Below are positions 17,885-27,265 of a DNA stretch of 64,000 nucleotides, piece after piece. Source of the DNA: Pseudomonas orientalis (GTDB taxonomy: Bacteria; Pseudomonadota; Gammaproteobacteria; Pseudomonadales; Pseudomonadaceae); the NCBI RefSeq assembly GCF_022807995.1, contig NZ_CP094351.1:56001-120000 (forward strand), in the 5' to 3' direction. How positions within the stretch are numbered: position 1 is the stretch's first letter; every line of letters begins with the position of its first letter. The translations under genes were made by a program, and so were the position numbers. The notes beneath the pieces are model-generated. The model saw nothing but the letters and a program-made list of their open reading frames with translations, searched no databases and was not told the DNA's origin.

Positions 17885-18673
17885 CTACACCCCTCGACGG
17901 GGCAGGACAAAACTCAGCAGAAACAGGGCGGCGGCCGATACCACAATCGACGGCCCGGCCGGCGTGTCCTTGAACCATGACAACGCCAGGCCCCCACACA
18001 CTGCGAGCATGCCTAACAGACTGGCGCCGACTGCCATTTGCTCCGGCGAACGGGCATGGCGCTGAGCGGCGGCGGCTGGAATGATCAGCAGTGAGGTGAT
18101 CAACAATACGCCGACAATCTTCATCGCGACAGCGATCACCACCGCGATCAGCAACATCAGCGCCAGGCGCAGGGCCGGCACGGGCAAACCTTCCACCGTG
18201 GCGAGTTCTTCATGCACGGTGATCGCCAGCAGTGGGCGCCACAGGCTCACCAGCAGCACCAGCACCGCCGCGCTGCCGCCGAGGATCCACGTCAGATCGG
18301 TCGGGCTGATCGCCAGCAGATCGCCAAACAGGTAGGCCATCAGGTCGATGCGCACTTCATGCATGAAGCTCAGCACCACCAGGCCCAGGGACAAGGTACT
18401 CGGCGCCAGGATGCCCAGCAGCGTATCGGAGGCCAGTGGCTGGCGCTGTTGCAGCGTCACCAGCAACACCGCCAACAGCAGGCAGCCGACGGTGACGGCG
18501 ATGGTCGGACTCACATCCAGCAGGAAGCCCATGGCCACGCCCAGCAACGCCGCATGGGACAAGGTGTCGCCAAAGTACGCCATGCGCCGCCAGACCACGA
18601 ACGAACCCAACGGGCCCGCCACCAACGCCAAAGCCAAGCCTGCCAGCAGGGCGTAGAGCAGAAAATCAGCCAT
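17885..18673 (-). CDS. znuB: Zinc ABC transporter permease
   Basis: Inner-membrane permease (262 residues, about eight helices) of the high-affinity zinc importer. N-terminus [33 protein letters not shown] and the segment [17 protein letters not shown] are characteristic of the ABC-3 metal permease family. The start overlaps znuC by 8 bases. Transcribed as zur-znuC-znuB. Confidence 0.95.
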   Translation of the reverse strand: MADFLLYALLAGLALALVAGPLGSFVVWRRMAYFGDTLSHAALLGVAMGFLLDVSPTIAVTVGCLLLAVLLVTLQQRQPLASDTLLGILAPSTLSLGLVVLSFMHEVRIDLMAYLFGDLLAISPTDLTWILGGSAAVLVLLVSLWRPLLAITVHEELATVEGLPVPALRLALMLLIAVVIAVAMKIVGVLLITSLLIIPAAAAQRHARSPEQMAVGASLLGMLAVCGGLALSWFKDTPAGPSIVVSAAALFLLSFVLPRRGV

Positions 18674-19445
18674 GCTTGCAGCTATCTCCATGAACGTGGG
18701 GGGTAGAAGCGTCATCGACAACGGCGCCATGCAGATCGTGGGCGTGGTCGTGATGGTGGTGATAAATCGCTAGGCTCTGGGCGTTCTTGCCGAACAGCTC
18801 GACGAACGCCGGGTCGCCGCTGACCTGTTCCGGGTGGCCGGAGCAGCACACGTGACGGTTCAGGCACACCACCTGGTCGGTGGTGCTCATCACCAGGTGC
18901 AAGTCGTGGGAGACCATCAGCACACCACAGCCATGGCGATCGCGCAGACGGGTGATCAGGCTGTACAGCTCGGCTTGACCCGCGACATCGACGCCTTGCA
19001 CCGGTTCATCGAGCACCAGCAACTGCGGCTCGCGCAACAGGGCGCGGGCCAGCAGCACACGCTGCATTTCGCCGCCGGAAATGCTCTGCACCGGGCTGTC
19101 GATCACCTGTTCGGCGCCGACTTCCTTGAGCGCCGCCTGGGCGCGCGCGCGGTCTACCCCCGGCACCAGGCGCAGAAAGCGTAATACCGACAGCGGCAGC
19201 GTGGGGTCTACGTGCAGCTTCTGCGGCATATAGCCCACGCGCAGCCTGGGCTTGCGCCATACACTGCCGCGATCGGGCTTGAGCAGGCCCAGCACGGCGC
19301 GCACCAGGGTGGTCTTGCCGGCGCCGTTGGGGCCGATCAGGGTCACGATCTGCCCCGGCTCCACGCTCAACGCAATGTTGTCCAGCACCTGTTGCCCGGC
19401 GAACGTGACCCCGACCTGCTCCAGGCGGATTAACGCGTTGCTCAT
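18666..19445 (-). CDS. znuC: Zinc ABC transporter ATPase
   Basis: ATPase of the zinc importer, 259 residues. Walker [10 protein letters not shown], signature [15 protein letters not shown] and Walker [13 protein letters not shown] are intact. The C-terminal ~35 residues are His-rich ([15 protein letters not shown]), a plausible zinc-sensing or buffering tail. The start ATG at 19445 overlaps the zur stop codon by one base, so regulator and ATPase are co-translated. Confidence 0.95.
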   Translation of the reverse strand: MSNALIRLEQVGVTFAGQQVLDNIALSVEPGQIVTLIGPNGAGKTTLVRAVLGLLKPDRGSVWRKPRLRVGYMPQKLHVDPTLPLSVLRFLRLVPGVDRARAQAALKEVGAEQVIDSPVQSISGGEMQRVLLARALLREPQLLVLDEPVQGVDVAGQAELYSLITRLRDRHGCGVLMVSHDLHLVMSTTDQVVCLNRHVCCSGHPEQVSGDPAFVELFGKNAQSLAIYHHHHDHAHDLHGAVVDDASTPHVHGDSCKHG

Positions 19446-19927
19446 CAAGCCCCCTGACAGCCCGAGCACAGGCCGACCACTTCGACCGTTTGCCCTTCGA
19501 CGCTGAAGCCGACTTCGGCGGCGCTTTTGATGATGGCATCGCTGATGCTTTTCTGTTCAAGCTCGATGGCGGCATGGCACTGGCGGCAAATCAGGAACTG
19601 GCCCTGATGCGCGTGTTCCGGGTGGTTGCAGCCGACAAAGGCGTTGAGCGAGGCGATGCGGTGCACCAGGCCGTTTTCCAGCAGGAAATCCAGCGCACGG
19701 TAAACCGTGGGCGGTGCGGCGCGGCGGCCGTCCTGCTCGCTGAGTACGCCGAGGATGTCGTACGCGCCCAGCGGCTTGTGGCTTTGCCACACCAGCTCCA
19801 GCACGCGTCGACGCAGCGCGGTCAGGCGCAAACCCTTCTGCGCGCATAGGGTGTCGGCCTCCGACAGCGCGCTGTGCACGCAGTGAGAGTGGTCATGGGG
19901 ACGGCTGGCAAGCGGTGTTATAGGCAT
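19445..19927 (-). CDS. zur: Zinc uptake regulator Zur (Fur family)
   Basis: Fur-family repressor (160 residues; Np20 in P. aeruginosa) that shuts off zinc uptake genes when zinc is present. The winged-helix core runs from about residue 25 to 90 ([24 protein letters not shown], then [16 protein letters not shown]). Structural zinc cysteines are in ICRQCHAA and LCSGCQ. The N-terminus is His-rich ([10 protein letters not shown]). It is divergent from znuA, and the 67 bases between them contain a Zur-box-like palindrome, allowing control of both directions. Confidence 0.95.
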   Translation of the reverse strand: MPITPLASRPHDHSHCVHSALSEADTLCAQKGLRLTALRRRVLELVWQSHKPLGAYDILGVLSEQDGRRAAPPTVYRALDFLLENGLVHRIASLNAFVGCNHPEHAHQGQFLICRQCHAAIELEQKSISDAIIKSAAEVGFSVEGQTVEVVGLCSGCQGA

Positions 19928-19952
19928 GAGCGGCGACAGATATTTGATAGAG

Positions 19953-19969
19953 ACGTTATTATGTTACCT
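19953..19969. promoter_or_regulatory. Candidate Zur box between zur and znuA
   Basis: The sequence ACGTTATTATGTTACCT matches most positions of the gammaproteobacterial Zur site pattern TGTTATAATATAACA. It sits midway in the short divergent zur-znuA gap, where a repressor would control both promoters. Identified by eye; the right half is imperfect. Confidence 0.5.
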
Positions 19970-19994
19970 GTTCCTACGCCATTGAGTGGTCATC

Positions 19995-20915
19995 GTGTCC
20001 CGACTTTTTCCCGTTTTTGTCGTATTTGTCACCAGTTTGTTCATGGCTGGCGCCGCTCAGGCCGAGGTCAAGGTGCTGACCAGCATCAAGCCGCTGCAAC
20101 TGATTGCCGCTGCCGTGCAGGACGGCGTGGCCGTCCCGGAAGTGCTGCTGCCGCCGGGTGCGTCGCCGCATAACTTCGCCTTGCGCCCATCCGACGTACG
20201 GCGCGTGCAGTCGGTCGACCTGCTGTACTGGATTGGTCCGGACATGGAAACGTTTTTGCCGCGCGTGTTGAACGGCCGTACGGCGACAACTGTGGCGGTA
20301 CAGGATCTGCCAGGCATGAAACTTCGCATTTTCGGCGAAGATAGCCACTCCCACGCCGACGAAGCCGACGAGCATGATCACGATCATCGCCCCGGCAGCG
20401 TCGATGCGCATTTGTGGTTGTCGACGGTAAACGCGCGGGTGATCGCTGCGCGTATGGCGGCTGACCTGAGTACGGCCGATCCGGCCAACGCCGAGCGTTA
20501 TCAAAGCAACGCCAAAGCCTTCGAGGGCCGCCTGGATGCGCTGGACATACGTCTGAAGAAGCGTCTGGCAAGCGTAGAGGGCAAGCCTTACTTTGTGTTC
20601 CACGAGGCCTTTGATTACTTCGAAGACGCTTACGGCTTGAAGCACGCCGGCGTGTTCAGCGTGGCCGCCGAAGTGCAGCCCGGCGCCCAGCATGTGGCGG
20701 CGATGCGTACGCGTTTGCAGGAGGTGGGCAAGACTTGCGTGTTCAGCGAGCCACCGTTGCGGCCGCGATTGGCCGAGACATTGGTTGCCGGGTTGCCGGT
20801 GAAATTGGCGGAGCTGGATGCGCTGGGTGGCTACACCCCGGCCACTGCTCAGGGTTATGAGCAGGTGCTGGAAAAGCTCGGCAATGATCTGGCCGGATGC
20901 CTGGAGTCACTCTAA
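19995..20915 (+). CDS. znuA: Zinc ABC transporter substrate-binding protein
   Basis: Periplasmic zinc-binding protein of 306 residues. A signal peptide ends at about AGAAQA-E. The metal-site His residues include PPGASPHNFALRPSD and the VFHEAFDYFEDAYGL segment. The variable His-rich loop characteristic of ZnuA is visible as SHADEADEHDHDHRP near residues 115-130. The GTG at 19995 is preferred, but a GTG at 19986 would add three residues. It is divergent from zur-znuCB with a candidate Zur box between, and its 3' end faces thrB across a REPIN. Confidence 0.93.
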   Translation: MSRLFPVFVVFVTSLFMAGAAQAEVKVLTSIKPLQLIAAAVQDGVAVPEVLLPPGASPHNFALRPSDVRRVQSVDLLYWIGPDMETFLPRVLNGRTATTVAVQDLPGMKLRIFGEDSHSHADEADEHDHDHRPGSVDAHLWLSTVNARVIAARMAADLSTADPANAERYQSNAKAFEGRLDALDIRLKKRLASVEGKPYFVFHEAFDYFEDAYGLKHAGVFSVAAEVQPGAQHVAAMRTRLQEVGKTCVFSEPPLRPRLAETLVAGLPVKLAELDALGGYTPATAQGYEQVLEKLGNDLAGCLESL

Positions 20916-20940
20916 ATGTGGGGCAAGCGTTAAGGCTTGT

Positions 20941-21040
20941 TGTAGGAGCGAGCTTGCTCGCGAAAAACTCACAGGCACCGCGTTCATTCAGAAAGCACGC
21001 GTTATCGTTGACGTTTTTCGCGAGCAAGCTCGCTCCTACA
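20941..21040. repeat. REPIN of a second class, GAGCGAGCTTGCTCGCGA family
   Basis: A 100-base inverted pair: TGTAGGAGCGAGCTTGCTCG on the left and its complement ending AGCTCGCTCCTACA on the right, with about 50 bases between. The arms differ from the GGGGGCTTGCCCCC class. It lies between the convergent znuA and thrB genes, where P. aeruginosa carries nrdJ genes. Confidence 0.93.
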
Positions 21041-21058
21041 TTTGGACTGAGCAGATCT

Positions 21059-22012
21059 TCAGAGCGCGAACGGCAGATGCACAGCCACCTGTTGGCGCTG
21101 CAGCAGGCGATGCTCGAATTCGGCAGGGTCGTGAATCAACACATCCTGCCCGGCAAACGACTCGGCCGCGATCAGCCGCGACAGCCAGAACCGCACGCAC
21201 GCCACGCGCAGCAGGGTCGGCCATAGCTCGGCTTCCTTCGCGGTAAACGGCCGCAACCCTGCATAGGCACCCAGCAGTGCCCGGGCGCGTTGCCCGTCAA
21301 TCACGCCCTCGGCATCCGAACACCAGTCGTTCAAGGCGATGGCGACGTCGTACAGCATCGGCCCCGAGCAGGCATTGTAGAAGTCGATCAGGCCGGTCAG
21401 GTGCGTGCCTTCGAACATCGCGTTATCGCGGAACAGGTCGGCGTGAACGTTGGCGCGCGGCAGGGCGAGGATCTGCGCCTTGTGGGTTTCGATCTCGCTC
21501 AACGCGTCCTGCAGCAGGCGCTGTTGTGCGTCGTTGAGGTGCGAAATCAACTGCGCGCCTTCACTGAGCATCCAGTCCAGCCCGCGGTCGGTCTTGCGCT
21601 CCAGCACCTTGTCGCCCTGGGTTGCCAGGTGCAGATGCCCGAGCAGTTCGCCGACCTGGGCGCAATGCTGGGCATTGGCGTCCTTGATGTGCTTGCCGGC
21701 CAGGCGCGGTTGCAGCAAGGCGGGTTTGCCCTTGAGTTCGCGCAAAGCGATACCGTCGGTGGTGCGCAGGGCGTACGGCACCGGCAGGTCGGCGTCGTGG
21801 AGCACGTCGAGCAGTTCGATAAAGAACGGCATTTCTGCCACGGGGCCGCGTTCAACCAGGGTCAGGACGAATTCGCCTTGTTCCAGGCTGATAAAGAAGT
21901 TGGTGTTTTCGCTACCGGCGGCAATCCCCTGGAAATCAAGCAGGCGGCCGAGCCCGTAAGGGGCAAGAAAGGTTTCCAGCTCGGGCCGAGCCAGGGGGGT
22001 GAACACAGACAT
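21059..22012 (-). CDS. thrB: Homoserine kinase, APH-like (class II) type
   Basis: Phosphorylates L-homoserine in threonine synthesis. The 317-residue protein belongs to the aminoglycoside-phosphotransferase-like fold used for ThrB in Pseudomonas and Rhizobium, not the GHMP type. N-terminus SVFTPLARPELETFLAPYGLG and GIAAGSENTNFFI are characteristic. The catalytic loop is in RANVHADLFRDNAMFEG and the metal loop is LTGLIDFYNACSGPMLYD. It is followed upstream by the DUF2782 gene on the same strand, 56 bases away. Confidence 0.93.
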   Translation of the reverse strand: MSVFTPLARPELETFLAPYGLGRLLDFQGIAAGSENTNFFISLEQGEFVLTLVERGPVAEMPFFIELLDVLHDADLPVPYALRTTDGIALRELKGKPALLQPRLAGKHIKDANAQHCAQVGELLGHLHLATQGDKVLERKTDRGLDWMLSEGAQLISHLNDAQQRLLQDALSEIETHKAQILALPRANVHADLFRDNAMFEGTHLTGLIDFYNACSGPMLYDVAIALNDWCSDAEGVIDGQRARALLGAYAGLRPFTAKEAELWPTLLRVACVRFWLSRLIAAESFAGQDVLIHDPAEFEHRLLQRQQVAVHLPFAL

Positions 22013-22068
22013 GGTTAAAACTGCCGTTACGGGCGCCGCTCAGGGCGGCGCCGGTTGAAATTAGGGAA

Positions 22069-22359
22069 TCATTTCCATTCGAAGATCTTCCATGACGGGA
22101 TCAGCATATCCGGCTGGTCAGAACGGATGAAGTTCGCGTCGGTTCCATCGGCGCGTACCAGGAAATACGGTGGAGCGCCTTTTGGCGTGACCTTGATGGC
22201 GTACAAAAAGCCGTTTTGGCGGTATTCCTGAATAGTCTTGTCGCCTTCCGTGCGAATGGTCACCTCCGGGTCGCCCGAAGGGGCATCGTCGGCCGCCATG
22301 GCAGCCATCGGAGCGAGTGCAATCAAGCCAGTGAACAGCAGGCGATTGAATGTACGCAT
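22069..22359 (-). CDS. DUF2782 family periplasmic protein
   Basis: A 96-residue exported protein: signal peptide to about residue 22 (APMAAMA-A), then a small strand-rich domain with DPEVTIRTEGDKTIQEYRQNG and VTPKGAPPYFLVRADG. It matches DUF2782, a conserved gammaproteobacterial family found between polA and thrB. Function unknown. Divergent from polA. Confidence 0.88.
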   Translation of the reverse strand: MRTFNRLLFTGLIALAPMAAMAADDAPSGDPEVTIRTEGDKTIQEYRQNGFLYAIKVTPKGAPPYFLVRADGTDANFIRSDQPDMLIPSWKIFEWK

Positions 22360-22433
22360 GATAACCTTGTCCCTTTGTTTTCATTGGTCCGGCTATTCTA
22401 GCGCCTGACCCGCCGAAAAGGTTGATCCTGCTC

Positions 22434-25229
22434 ATGAGCCAAGCGCCCCTCGTCCTGGTGGACGGTTCTTCTTATCTGTACCGCGCCTTCCATGCGCTGC
22501 CACCGCTGACCACCTCCAAAGGCCTGCCGACCGGCGCGGTCAAGGGCGTGTTGAACATGCTCAAGAGCCTGCGCAGGCAATACCCGGACAGCCCGTTCGC
22601 CGTGGTATTCGACGCCAAGGGCGGGACCTTTCGCGATGAAATGTTCGCCGACTACAAGGCCAATCGCCCGAGCATGCCCGATGATATGCGCCTGCAGATC
22701 GAGCCCCTGCACCAGAGCGTGATCGCCCTGGGCTTCCCGCTGCTGTGCGTCGAAGGCGTCGAGGCCGATGACGTGATCGGCACCCTGGCCCGCAGCAGCG
22801 CCGCCGCTGACCGCCCGGTGGTGATCTCCACCGGCGACAAGGACATGGCGCAACTGGTGGACGGGCACATTACCTTGGTCAACACCATGACCGGTAGTTC
22901 GATGGACGTTGAGGGCGTAAAGGAGAAATTCGGCGTCGCTCCGGAGCAGATCATTGATTATCTGGCATTGATGGGCGATTCCTCCGACAACATTCCTGGC
23001 GTTCCCGGCATTGGTCCGAAGACCGCCTCCGGTTTGCTGGTGGGGGTCAATGGCGGCCTGAAAGAGCTGTATGAGCAGCTGGATATTGTGCCGACCCTGC
23101 CGATCCGTGGCGCCAAGACGCTGCCGGCCAAGCTGGAAGAGCACAAGGAGATGGCGTTCCTGTCCTATCGGCTGGCGACGATCAAAATCGACGTACCCCT
23201 GGACATCGGCCTGGACGACTTGCACCTGATCGAGCCGGATCGCGAAAAGCTGCTGGAGTTGTACACGCTGCTGGAATTCAAGAGCTGGTACGACGAGATC
23301 CAGCGCGATACCAAGCGGGTCGAGCTCAAGGCGGCCAATGAGGTTGTGCCGGTTACCGAGGCGCCTGCCGAGGCGGTTATCGCGGTGCCGGTGGAGACGG
23401 TTTACACCACCATTCTTGACCAGGCCACATTCGATCTGTGGCTGAAGAAACTCAATGATGCGCCATTGTTTGCCTTCGATACCGAGACCACTGGGATCGA
23501 TGCCCAGCAAGCCCAATTGGTCGGGCTGTCGTTTGCGGTACAGGCCCACGAAGCCGCCTATATCCCGCTGACGCATGCCTACGCGGGCGCGCCGGAGCAA
23601 TTGGACCGTGACACCGTACTGCTGGCCTTGAAACCGGTATTGGAAGATCCGGCCAGGCTCAAGGTCGGCCAGCACGCCAAGTTCGACATGAACATCCTGG
23701 CCAACTGCGCCATCGGCGGCGACCCGGCGCAGGGCATCACTGTGCGCGGCATCGCCTTCGATACCATGCTCGAATCCTACGTGCTGAACTCCACCGCGAC
23801 CCGCCATGACATGGACAGCCTGGCGAAGAAGTACCTGGACCACGACACCGTCAGCTTCCAGGACATCGCCGGCAGGGGCGCCAAACAGCTGACCTTCGAC
23901 CAGATCGCCCTTGAGCAAGCCGGCCCCTACGCGGCCGAAGATGCCGACGTGACCTTGCGCCTGCATCAGGAACTGCACGCGAAGCTGACCGCGATCCCGA
24001 GCCTGGCCAGCGTACTGACGGATATCGAGATACCGTTGGTGCCGGTGCTGGCACGTATCGAGCGCCAGGGCGCTTTGGTGGACAAGGACCTGCTGGGCAT
24101 CCAGAGCATCGAGCTGGGCAACAAGATGATCGAGCTGGAGCGCCAGGCCTTCGAAATCGCCGGCGAGGCATTCAACCTGGGTTCGCCCAAGCAGCTCGGG
24201 GCGATTCTTTACGAGAAGCTCGGCATGCCGGTGTTGAAGAAGACCGGCAAGGGGCAGGCCTCCACCGCCGAAGAAGTGCTGGCCAAACTGGCGGAGGATG
24301 ATTTTCCGTTGCCCAAGGTCCTCATGCAGTACCGCAGCATGAGCAAACTGAAAAGTACCTATACCGACCGCCTGCCGGAACAGATCAACCCCCGCACCGG
24401 GCGTATTCATACGTCCTACCACCAGGCGGTGGCTGCGACCGGGCGCTTGTCCTCCAGCGATCCGAACCTGCAGAACATCCCGGTGCGTACCGCCGAGGGG
24501 CGGCGCATTCGCCAGGCGTTTATCGCGCCCAATGGTTACAAGCTGCTGGCGGCGGACTATTCGCAGATCGAACTGCGGATCATGGCGCACCTGTCGAAGG
24601 ACGAAGGATTGATGAATGCCTTTCGCAACGATCTGGACGTGCACACCGCCACGGCTGCCGAAGTGTTCAAGGTTGAATTGACCGAGGTCACATCCAACCA
24701 GCGCCGCAGCGCCAAGGCGATCAACTTCGGCCTGATCTACGGCATGGGCGCCCAGAAGCTGGGCAAGGACATTGGCGTCGACACCAAGACCGCCAAGGCC
24801 TATATCGATGTGTACTTCGCCCGCTATCCCGGGGTGCGCGAGTACATGGAGCGCACCCGTGCCCAGGCGGCGGACCAGGGCTACGTAGAAACCTTCTTCG
24901 GGCGGCGCCTGTACTTGCCGGATATCAACTCCAACAAGCCTCAGGAGCGCGCGGCGGCAGAACGCACCGCGATCAACGCGCCGATGCAGGGCACCGCGGC
25001 GGACATCATCAAAAAAGCCATGGTCAAGGTGGACAACTGGCTGGCCGAGTCAGGCCTGGACGCCAAGGTCATCCTGCAGGTGCACGACGAACTGGTACTG
25101 GAGGTCCGTGAGGATCTGGTCGCCGAGGTCAGTGAGAGGGTCCGCGAGCACATGAGCGCTGCCGCGCAGCTGGACGTGCCCCTGGTAGTGGACGTGGGCG
25201 TAGGTGATAACTGGGACGAGGCTCATTGA
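22434..25229 (+). CDS. polA: DNA polymerase I
   Basis: Repair and Okazaki-fragment processing polymerase of 931 residues, full length. Residues 1-290 are the 5'-3' nuclease ([32 protein letters not shown]). Residues about 320-510 are a 3'-5' exonuclease that keeps the catalytic FDTETTG, so proofreading should be active. The polymerase domain holds motif [19 protein letters not shown], motif [15 protein letters not shown] and motif [11 protein letters not shown]. The ATG at 22434 gives the standard N-terminus; an in-frame TTG at 22422 is unlikely. A perfect 11-base stem follows the stop. Confidence 0.98.
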   Translation: MSQAPLVLVDGSSYLYRAFHALPPLTTSKGLPTGAVKGVLNMLKSLRRQYPDSPFAVVFDAKGGTFRDEMFADYKANRPSMPDDMRLQIEPLHQSVIALGFPLLCVEGVEADDVIGTLARSSAAADRPVVISTGDKDMAQLVDGHITLVNTMTGSSMDVEGVKEKFGVAPEQIIDYLALMGDSSDNIPGVPGIGPKTASGLLVGVNGGLKELYEQLDIVPTLPIRGAKTLPAKLEEHKEMAFLSYRLATIKIDVPLDIGLDDLHLIEPDREKLLELYTLLEFKSWYDEIQRDTKRVELKAANEVVPVTEAPAEAVIAVPVETVYTTILDQATFDLWLKKLNDAPLFAFDTETTGIDAQQAQLVGLSFAVQAHEAAYIPLTHAYAGAPEQLDRDTVLLALKPVLEDPARLKVGQHAKFDMNILANCAIGGDPAQGITVRGIAFDTMLESYVLNSTATRHDMDSLAKKYLDHDTVSFQDIAGRGAKQLTFDQIALEQAGPYAAEDADVTLRLHQELHAKLTAIPSLASVLTDIEIPLVPVLARIERQGALVDKDLLGIQSIELGNKMIELERQAFEIAGEAFNLGSPKQLGAILYEKLGMPVLKKTGKGQASTAEEVLAKLAEDDFPLPKVLMQYRSMSKLKSTYTDRLPEQINPRTGRIHTSYHQAVAATGRLSSSDPNLQNIPVRTAEGRRIRQAFIAPNGYKLLAADYSQIELRIMAHLSKDEGLMNAFRNDLDVHTATAAEVFKVELTEVTSNQRRSAKAINFGLIYGMGAQKLGKDIGVDTKTAKAYIDVYFARYPGVREYMERTRAQAADQGYVETFFGRRLYLPDINSNKPQERAAAERTAINAPMQGTAADIIKKAMVKVDNWLAESGLDAKVILQVHDELVLEVREDLVAEVSERVREHMSAAAQLDVPLVVDVGVGDNWDEAH

Positions 25230-25236
25230 TTCTGCG

Positions 25237-25267
25237 GCTTCGCCATCCCAACACGTGATGGCGAAGC
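25237..25267 (+). terminator. Stem-loop after polA
   Basis: GCTTCGCCATC at 25237-25247 pairs perfectly with GATGGCGAAGC at 25257-25267 across a 9-base loop. The T-run after it is poor, so termination may be partial. Confidence 0.65.
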
Positions 25268-25321
25268 GCTTTAGATCGGAAACCGCCGTCAGTTATTTCC
25301 AAGTGTTTTTTTAATCTGCCG

Positions 25322-25349
25322 GAACTTAACCTGTGAACTGCCACTCAGA
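25322..25349 (+). promoter_or_regulatory. AlgU (sigma-22/sigma-E type) promoter of the ErsA sRNA
   Basis: GAACTT at 25322-25327 and TCAGA at 25345-25349 are separated by 17 bases, closely matching the AlgU pattern GAACTT-N16/17-TCTGA. The predicted start near 25356 and the terminator ending at 25485 would give a transcript of about 130 nucleotides, the known ErsA size. In P. aeruginosa, ErsA is AlgU-dependent. Confidence 0.75.
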
Positions 25350-25355
25350 GTTACT

Positions 25356-25485
25356 GAATGGGTGGTGAAGCCCTTCAATGCTCCTATGTTGTGTTAAGTG
25401 TTGGCAGATATCCGGACTCCGCCCTAGCGGTCCGGAACTTGGACCCCGAACTTCCCCTCCCCATACGAAGTCCGGGGTTTTTTTT
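25356..25485 (+). ncRNA. ersA: ErsA-type small regulatory RNA (Spot 42 locus)
   Basis: The polA-engB gap is where enterobacteria carry Spot 42 and Pseudomonas carries ErsA, an Hfq-binding sRNA of the envelope-stress circuit. Here it contains an AlgU-type promoter, a C/U-rich region (CCGGACTCCGCCCTAGCGG, then CCCCTCCCC, a probable pairing segment) and a strong terminator with eight U. The gap holds no open frame of note. Assignment rests on locus, promoter class and size. Exact ends are inferred. Confidence 0.75.
25444..25485 (+). terminator. Rho-independent terminator of ErsA
   Basis: CCCCGAACTTC at 25444-25454 pairs with GAAGTCCGGGG at 25467-25477 with one mismatch, followed by eight T. It also lies just downstream of engB on the other strand. 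Confidence 0.85.
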
Positions 25486-25498
25486 GCCCGCAGAAAAG

Positions 25499-26140
25499 TT
25501 ATTCGGCGATTTCCGCGCCCTTGTCCGCCAATTCCATCCAGCCGGCCAGTACGGTGTAGGCGTCTTCCAGGCCCATGCGCTTTGGCGCGGAGAACAATTG
25601 AATGGTGATTGCATCGCCCCAACCCTTGCGGATTTCGGACTGCACTTTGAGCAGGGTGTTCTTGGCTGCGCCGTAGGTCAGCTTGTCGGCCTTGGTCAGC
25701 AGGATATGCATCGGCATGCCGCTGGCGACCGCCCAATCGAGCATCAACAGGTCGAAATCGGTCATTGGATGGCGGATGTCCATCATCAGGATCAAACCCT
25801 TCAAACTCTCCCGGCCACCCAGGTAAGCCTCCAGGTGACGCTGCCAGTGCAGCTTCAACGGGATAGGGACTTTTGCATAACCGTAGCCCGGCAGGTCGAC
25901 CAGACGCCGATCATCGTCTAGCTTGAAGAAATTGAGCAGTTGCGTGCGGCCCGGGGTTTTTGAGGTGCGCGCCAGGCTCGCGTGGGTCAGGGTGTTCAGT
26001 GCGCTGGACTTGCCGGCGTTGGAACGGCCGGCAAAGGCGACTTCAAAGCCTTCGTCATCGGGGCATTGGTCCACTTTGGCGGCGCTGAGCATGAAGGTGG
26101 ACTGTTGGCACAGGCCGAGGATGGGATTCTTGAGTTGCAT
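25499..26140 (-). CDS. engB: Ribosome biogenesis GTPase EngB/YihA
   Basis: A 213-residue essential GTPase (also YsxC) for large-subunit ribosome assembly. G1 is [13 protein letters not shown]2 is in [13 protein letters not shown]3 is DLPGYG and G4 is TKADK. The ATG at 26140 gives the standard N-terminus [16 protein letters not shown]; in-frame starts further up would include untranslated leader. Its upstream region is the divergent gap to cytochrome c4. Confidence 0.96.
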   Translation of the reverse strand: MQLKNPILGLCQQSTFMLSAAKVDQCPDDEGFEVAFAGRSNAGKSSALNTLTHASLARTSKTPGRTQLLNFFKLDDDRRLVDLPGYGYAKVPIPLKLHWQRHLEAYLGGRESLKGLILMMDIRHPMTDFDLLMLDWAVASGMPMHILLTKADKLTYGAAKNTLLKVQSEIRKGWGDAITIQLFSAPKRMGLEDAYTVLAGWMELADKGAEIAE

Positions 26141-26486
26141 GAGTTTTCCGATGTGGGCGGTGCCGAATAAGGGTGCGGCAAGCGGTGTCGTTTCCGTTTC
26201 AGTAGCGCCAGTATATAATGCCGCAGATTTTGTGTGTGCTTTGTCCCAGCGAAGGATGAAGTTCACGGGAGCGAAAAGACCTTTATTGCGCATTAGAACG
26301 CAAAACGCTCTCAAACCCTTAATTGATCGACACATGATCAATTGATTGCCCCGGGGTTTCAAGGCAATGCCGCCGCGTGGTTTGTGCATGGACTGCAGTA
26401 CTGAGGATTACCAGGCCATCAATGAATTGATGGTGAGTAAACCCGGTAGATAACTCTTAAACCCTTAGCCGTAGTTGGATTAGCTG
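26141..26486. other. Divergent gap between engB and cytochrome c4 gene
   Basis: A 346-base region. A plus-strand -10 TATAAT is at 26214-26219 with a weak -35 about 17 bases earlier. That would give the cytochrome gene a leader of about 260 bases. The leader contains a perfect 8-base inverted repeat (AATTGATC at 26321-26328, GATCAATT at 26336-26343) and a candidate small ORF at 26367-26453. It is not an ANR box, because the TTGAT and ATCAA halves are 9 rather than 4 bases apart. Confidence 0.6.
26367..26453 (+). CDS. Candidate 28-residue leader ORF with a CXXC motif
   Basis: A small ORF beginning [16 protein letters not shown] and ending SKPGR, 33 bases before the cytochrome c4 gene. It has two cysteines spaced CXXC and varied, non-repetitive codons. 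An AAGG lies very close upstream of the ATG, which is a poor spacing; an internal ATG at 26388 is an alternative start. No relative is known to me. It may be a real small protein, a regulatory uORF, or chance. Confidence 0.35.
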   Translation: MPPRGLCMDCSTEDYQAINELMVSKPGR

Positions 26487-27098
26487 ATGAACAAACTGAT
26501 CGTGAGTCTGCTGTTGACCTTGGGCATCACCGGTGTTGCCCATGCTGCAGGCGACGCTACCGCGGGGCAGGCGAAAGCCGCCGTGTGTGGTGCTTGCCAC
26601 GGACCGGACGGTAACAGCCCGGCGCCGAACTTCCCCAAACTGGCCGGCCAGGGTGAGCGTTACCTGGTCAAGCAGATGCAGGACATCAAGAGCGGCAAGC
26701 GCACAGTCCTGGAAATGACGGGCTTGCTGAGCAATACCAGCGATCAGGACATGGCGGATATCGCGGCGTATTTTGCCAGTCAGAAAGGCAGTGTGGGAGC
26801 TGCCGATCCGAAACTGGTCGCCCGTGGCGAGAAACTGTTTCGTGGCGGCGACCTGGACAAGGGCCTGCCCGCCTGTACCGGCTGCCATTCGCCCAATGGC
26901 GTTGGCAATGCCGCCGCTGGCTTCCCGCACCTGAGCGGCCAGCACGCTGGCTATATCGCCAAACAGCTGACCGACTTCCGCAAGGAAGAATCCGGTCGGG
27001 CCAACGATGGCGACGCAATGACCATGCGCACCATCGCCCGCAAATTGAGCGATGAAGACATTGCGGCAATCTCCAGTTACATCCAGGGCTTGCACTGA
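26487..27098 (+). CDS. Dihaem cytochrome c4
   Basis: A 203-residue periplasmic dihaem cytochrome c. Signal peptide MNKLIVSLLLTLGITGVAHA is followed by two homologous c-type domains with haem motifs CGACH and CTGCH. Each has a distal Met segment (TGLLSNTSDQDM and DAMTMRTIARKLSDEDI). It carries electrons from the bc1 complex to oxidases, so the aa3 oxidase earlier in the window is a plausible acceptor. A clear terminator follows. As in P. aeruginosa, dsbA is next. Confidence 0.93.
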   Translation: MNKLIVSLLLTLGITGVAHAAGDATAGQAKAAVCGACHGPDGNSPAPNFPKLAGQGERYLVKQMQDIKSGKRTVLEMTGLLSNTSDQDMADIAAYFASQKGSVGAADPKLVARGEKLFRGGDLDKGLPACTGCHSPNGVGNAAAGFPHLSGQHAGYIAKQLTDFRKEESGRANDGDAMTMRTIARKLSDEDIAAISSYIQGLH

Positions 27099-27142
27099 CA
27101 GCCCGCAACGTTAACGCTCGATTAATCCGTCGATGCAAGCAT

Positions 27143-27171
27143 AAAAAGGGTGGCCAGGGCCGCCCTTTTTT
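27143..27171 (+). terminator. Rho-independent terminator after cytochrome c4
   Basis: AAAAGGGTGGCC pairs with GGCCGCCCTTTT (one G-T pair) across a two-base loop and ends in six T. Confidence 0.88.
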
Positions 27172-27265
27172 GTGGCCGCTGCCGTTACACTAACGAACTC
27201 ATGTCCGCGTAGACCTGTCACAACAAAGGTCGCGTGAGGCGACTTTATTTGTCCAGGAGTAAAGC

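Noticed and set aside
22398..24644. A 748-codon open frame opposite polA
   Set aside because: Antisense shadow of a certain gene: composition is Gln/His/Arg-rich and repetitive as expected of high-GC complement, with no family-like motif.
26321..26343. ANR/FNR box before cytochrome c4
   Set aside because: TTGAT and ATCAA halves are 9 bases apart rather than the required 4.
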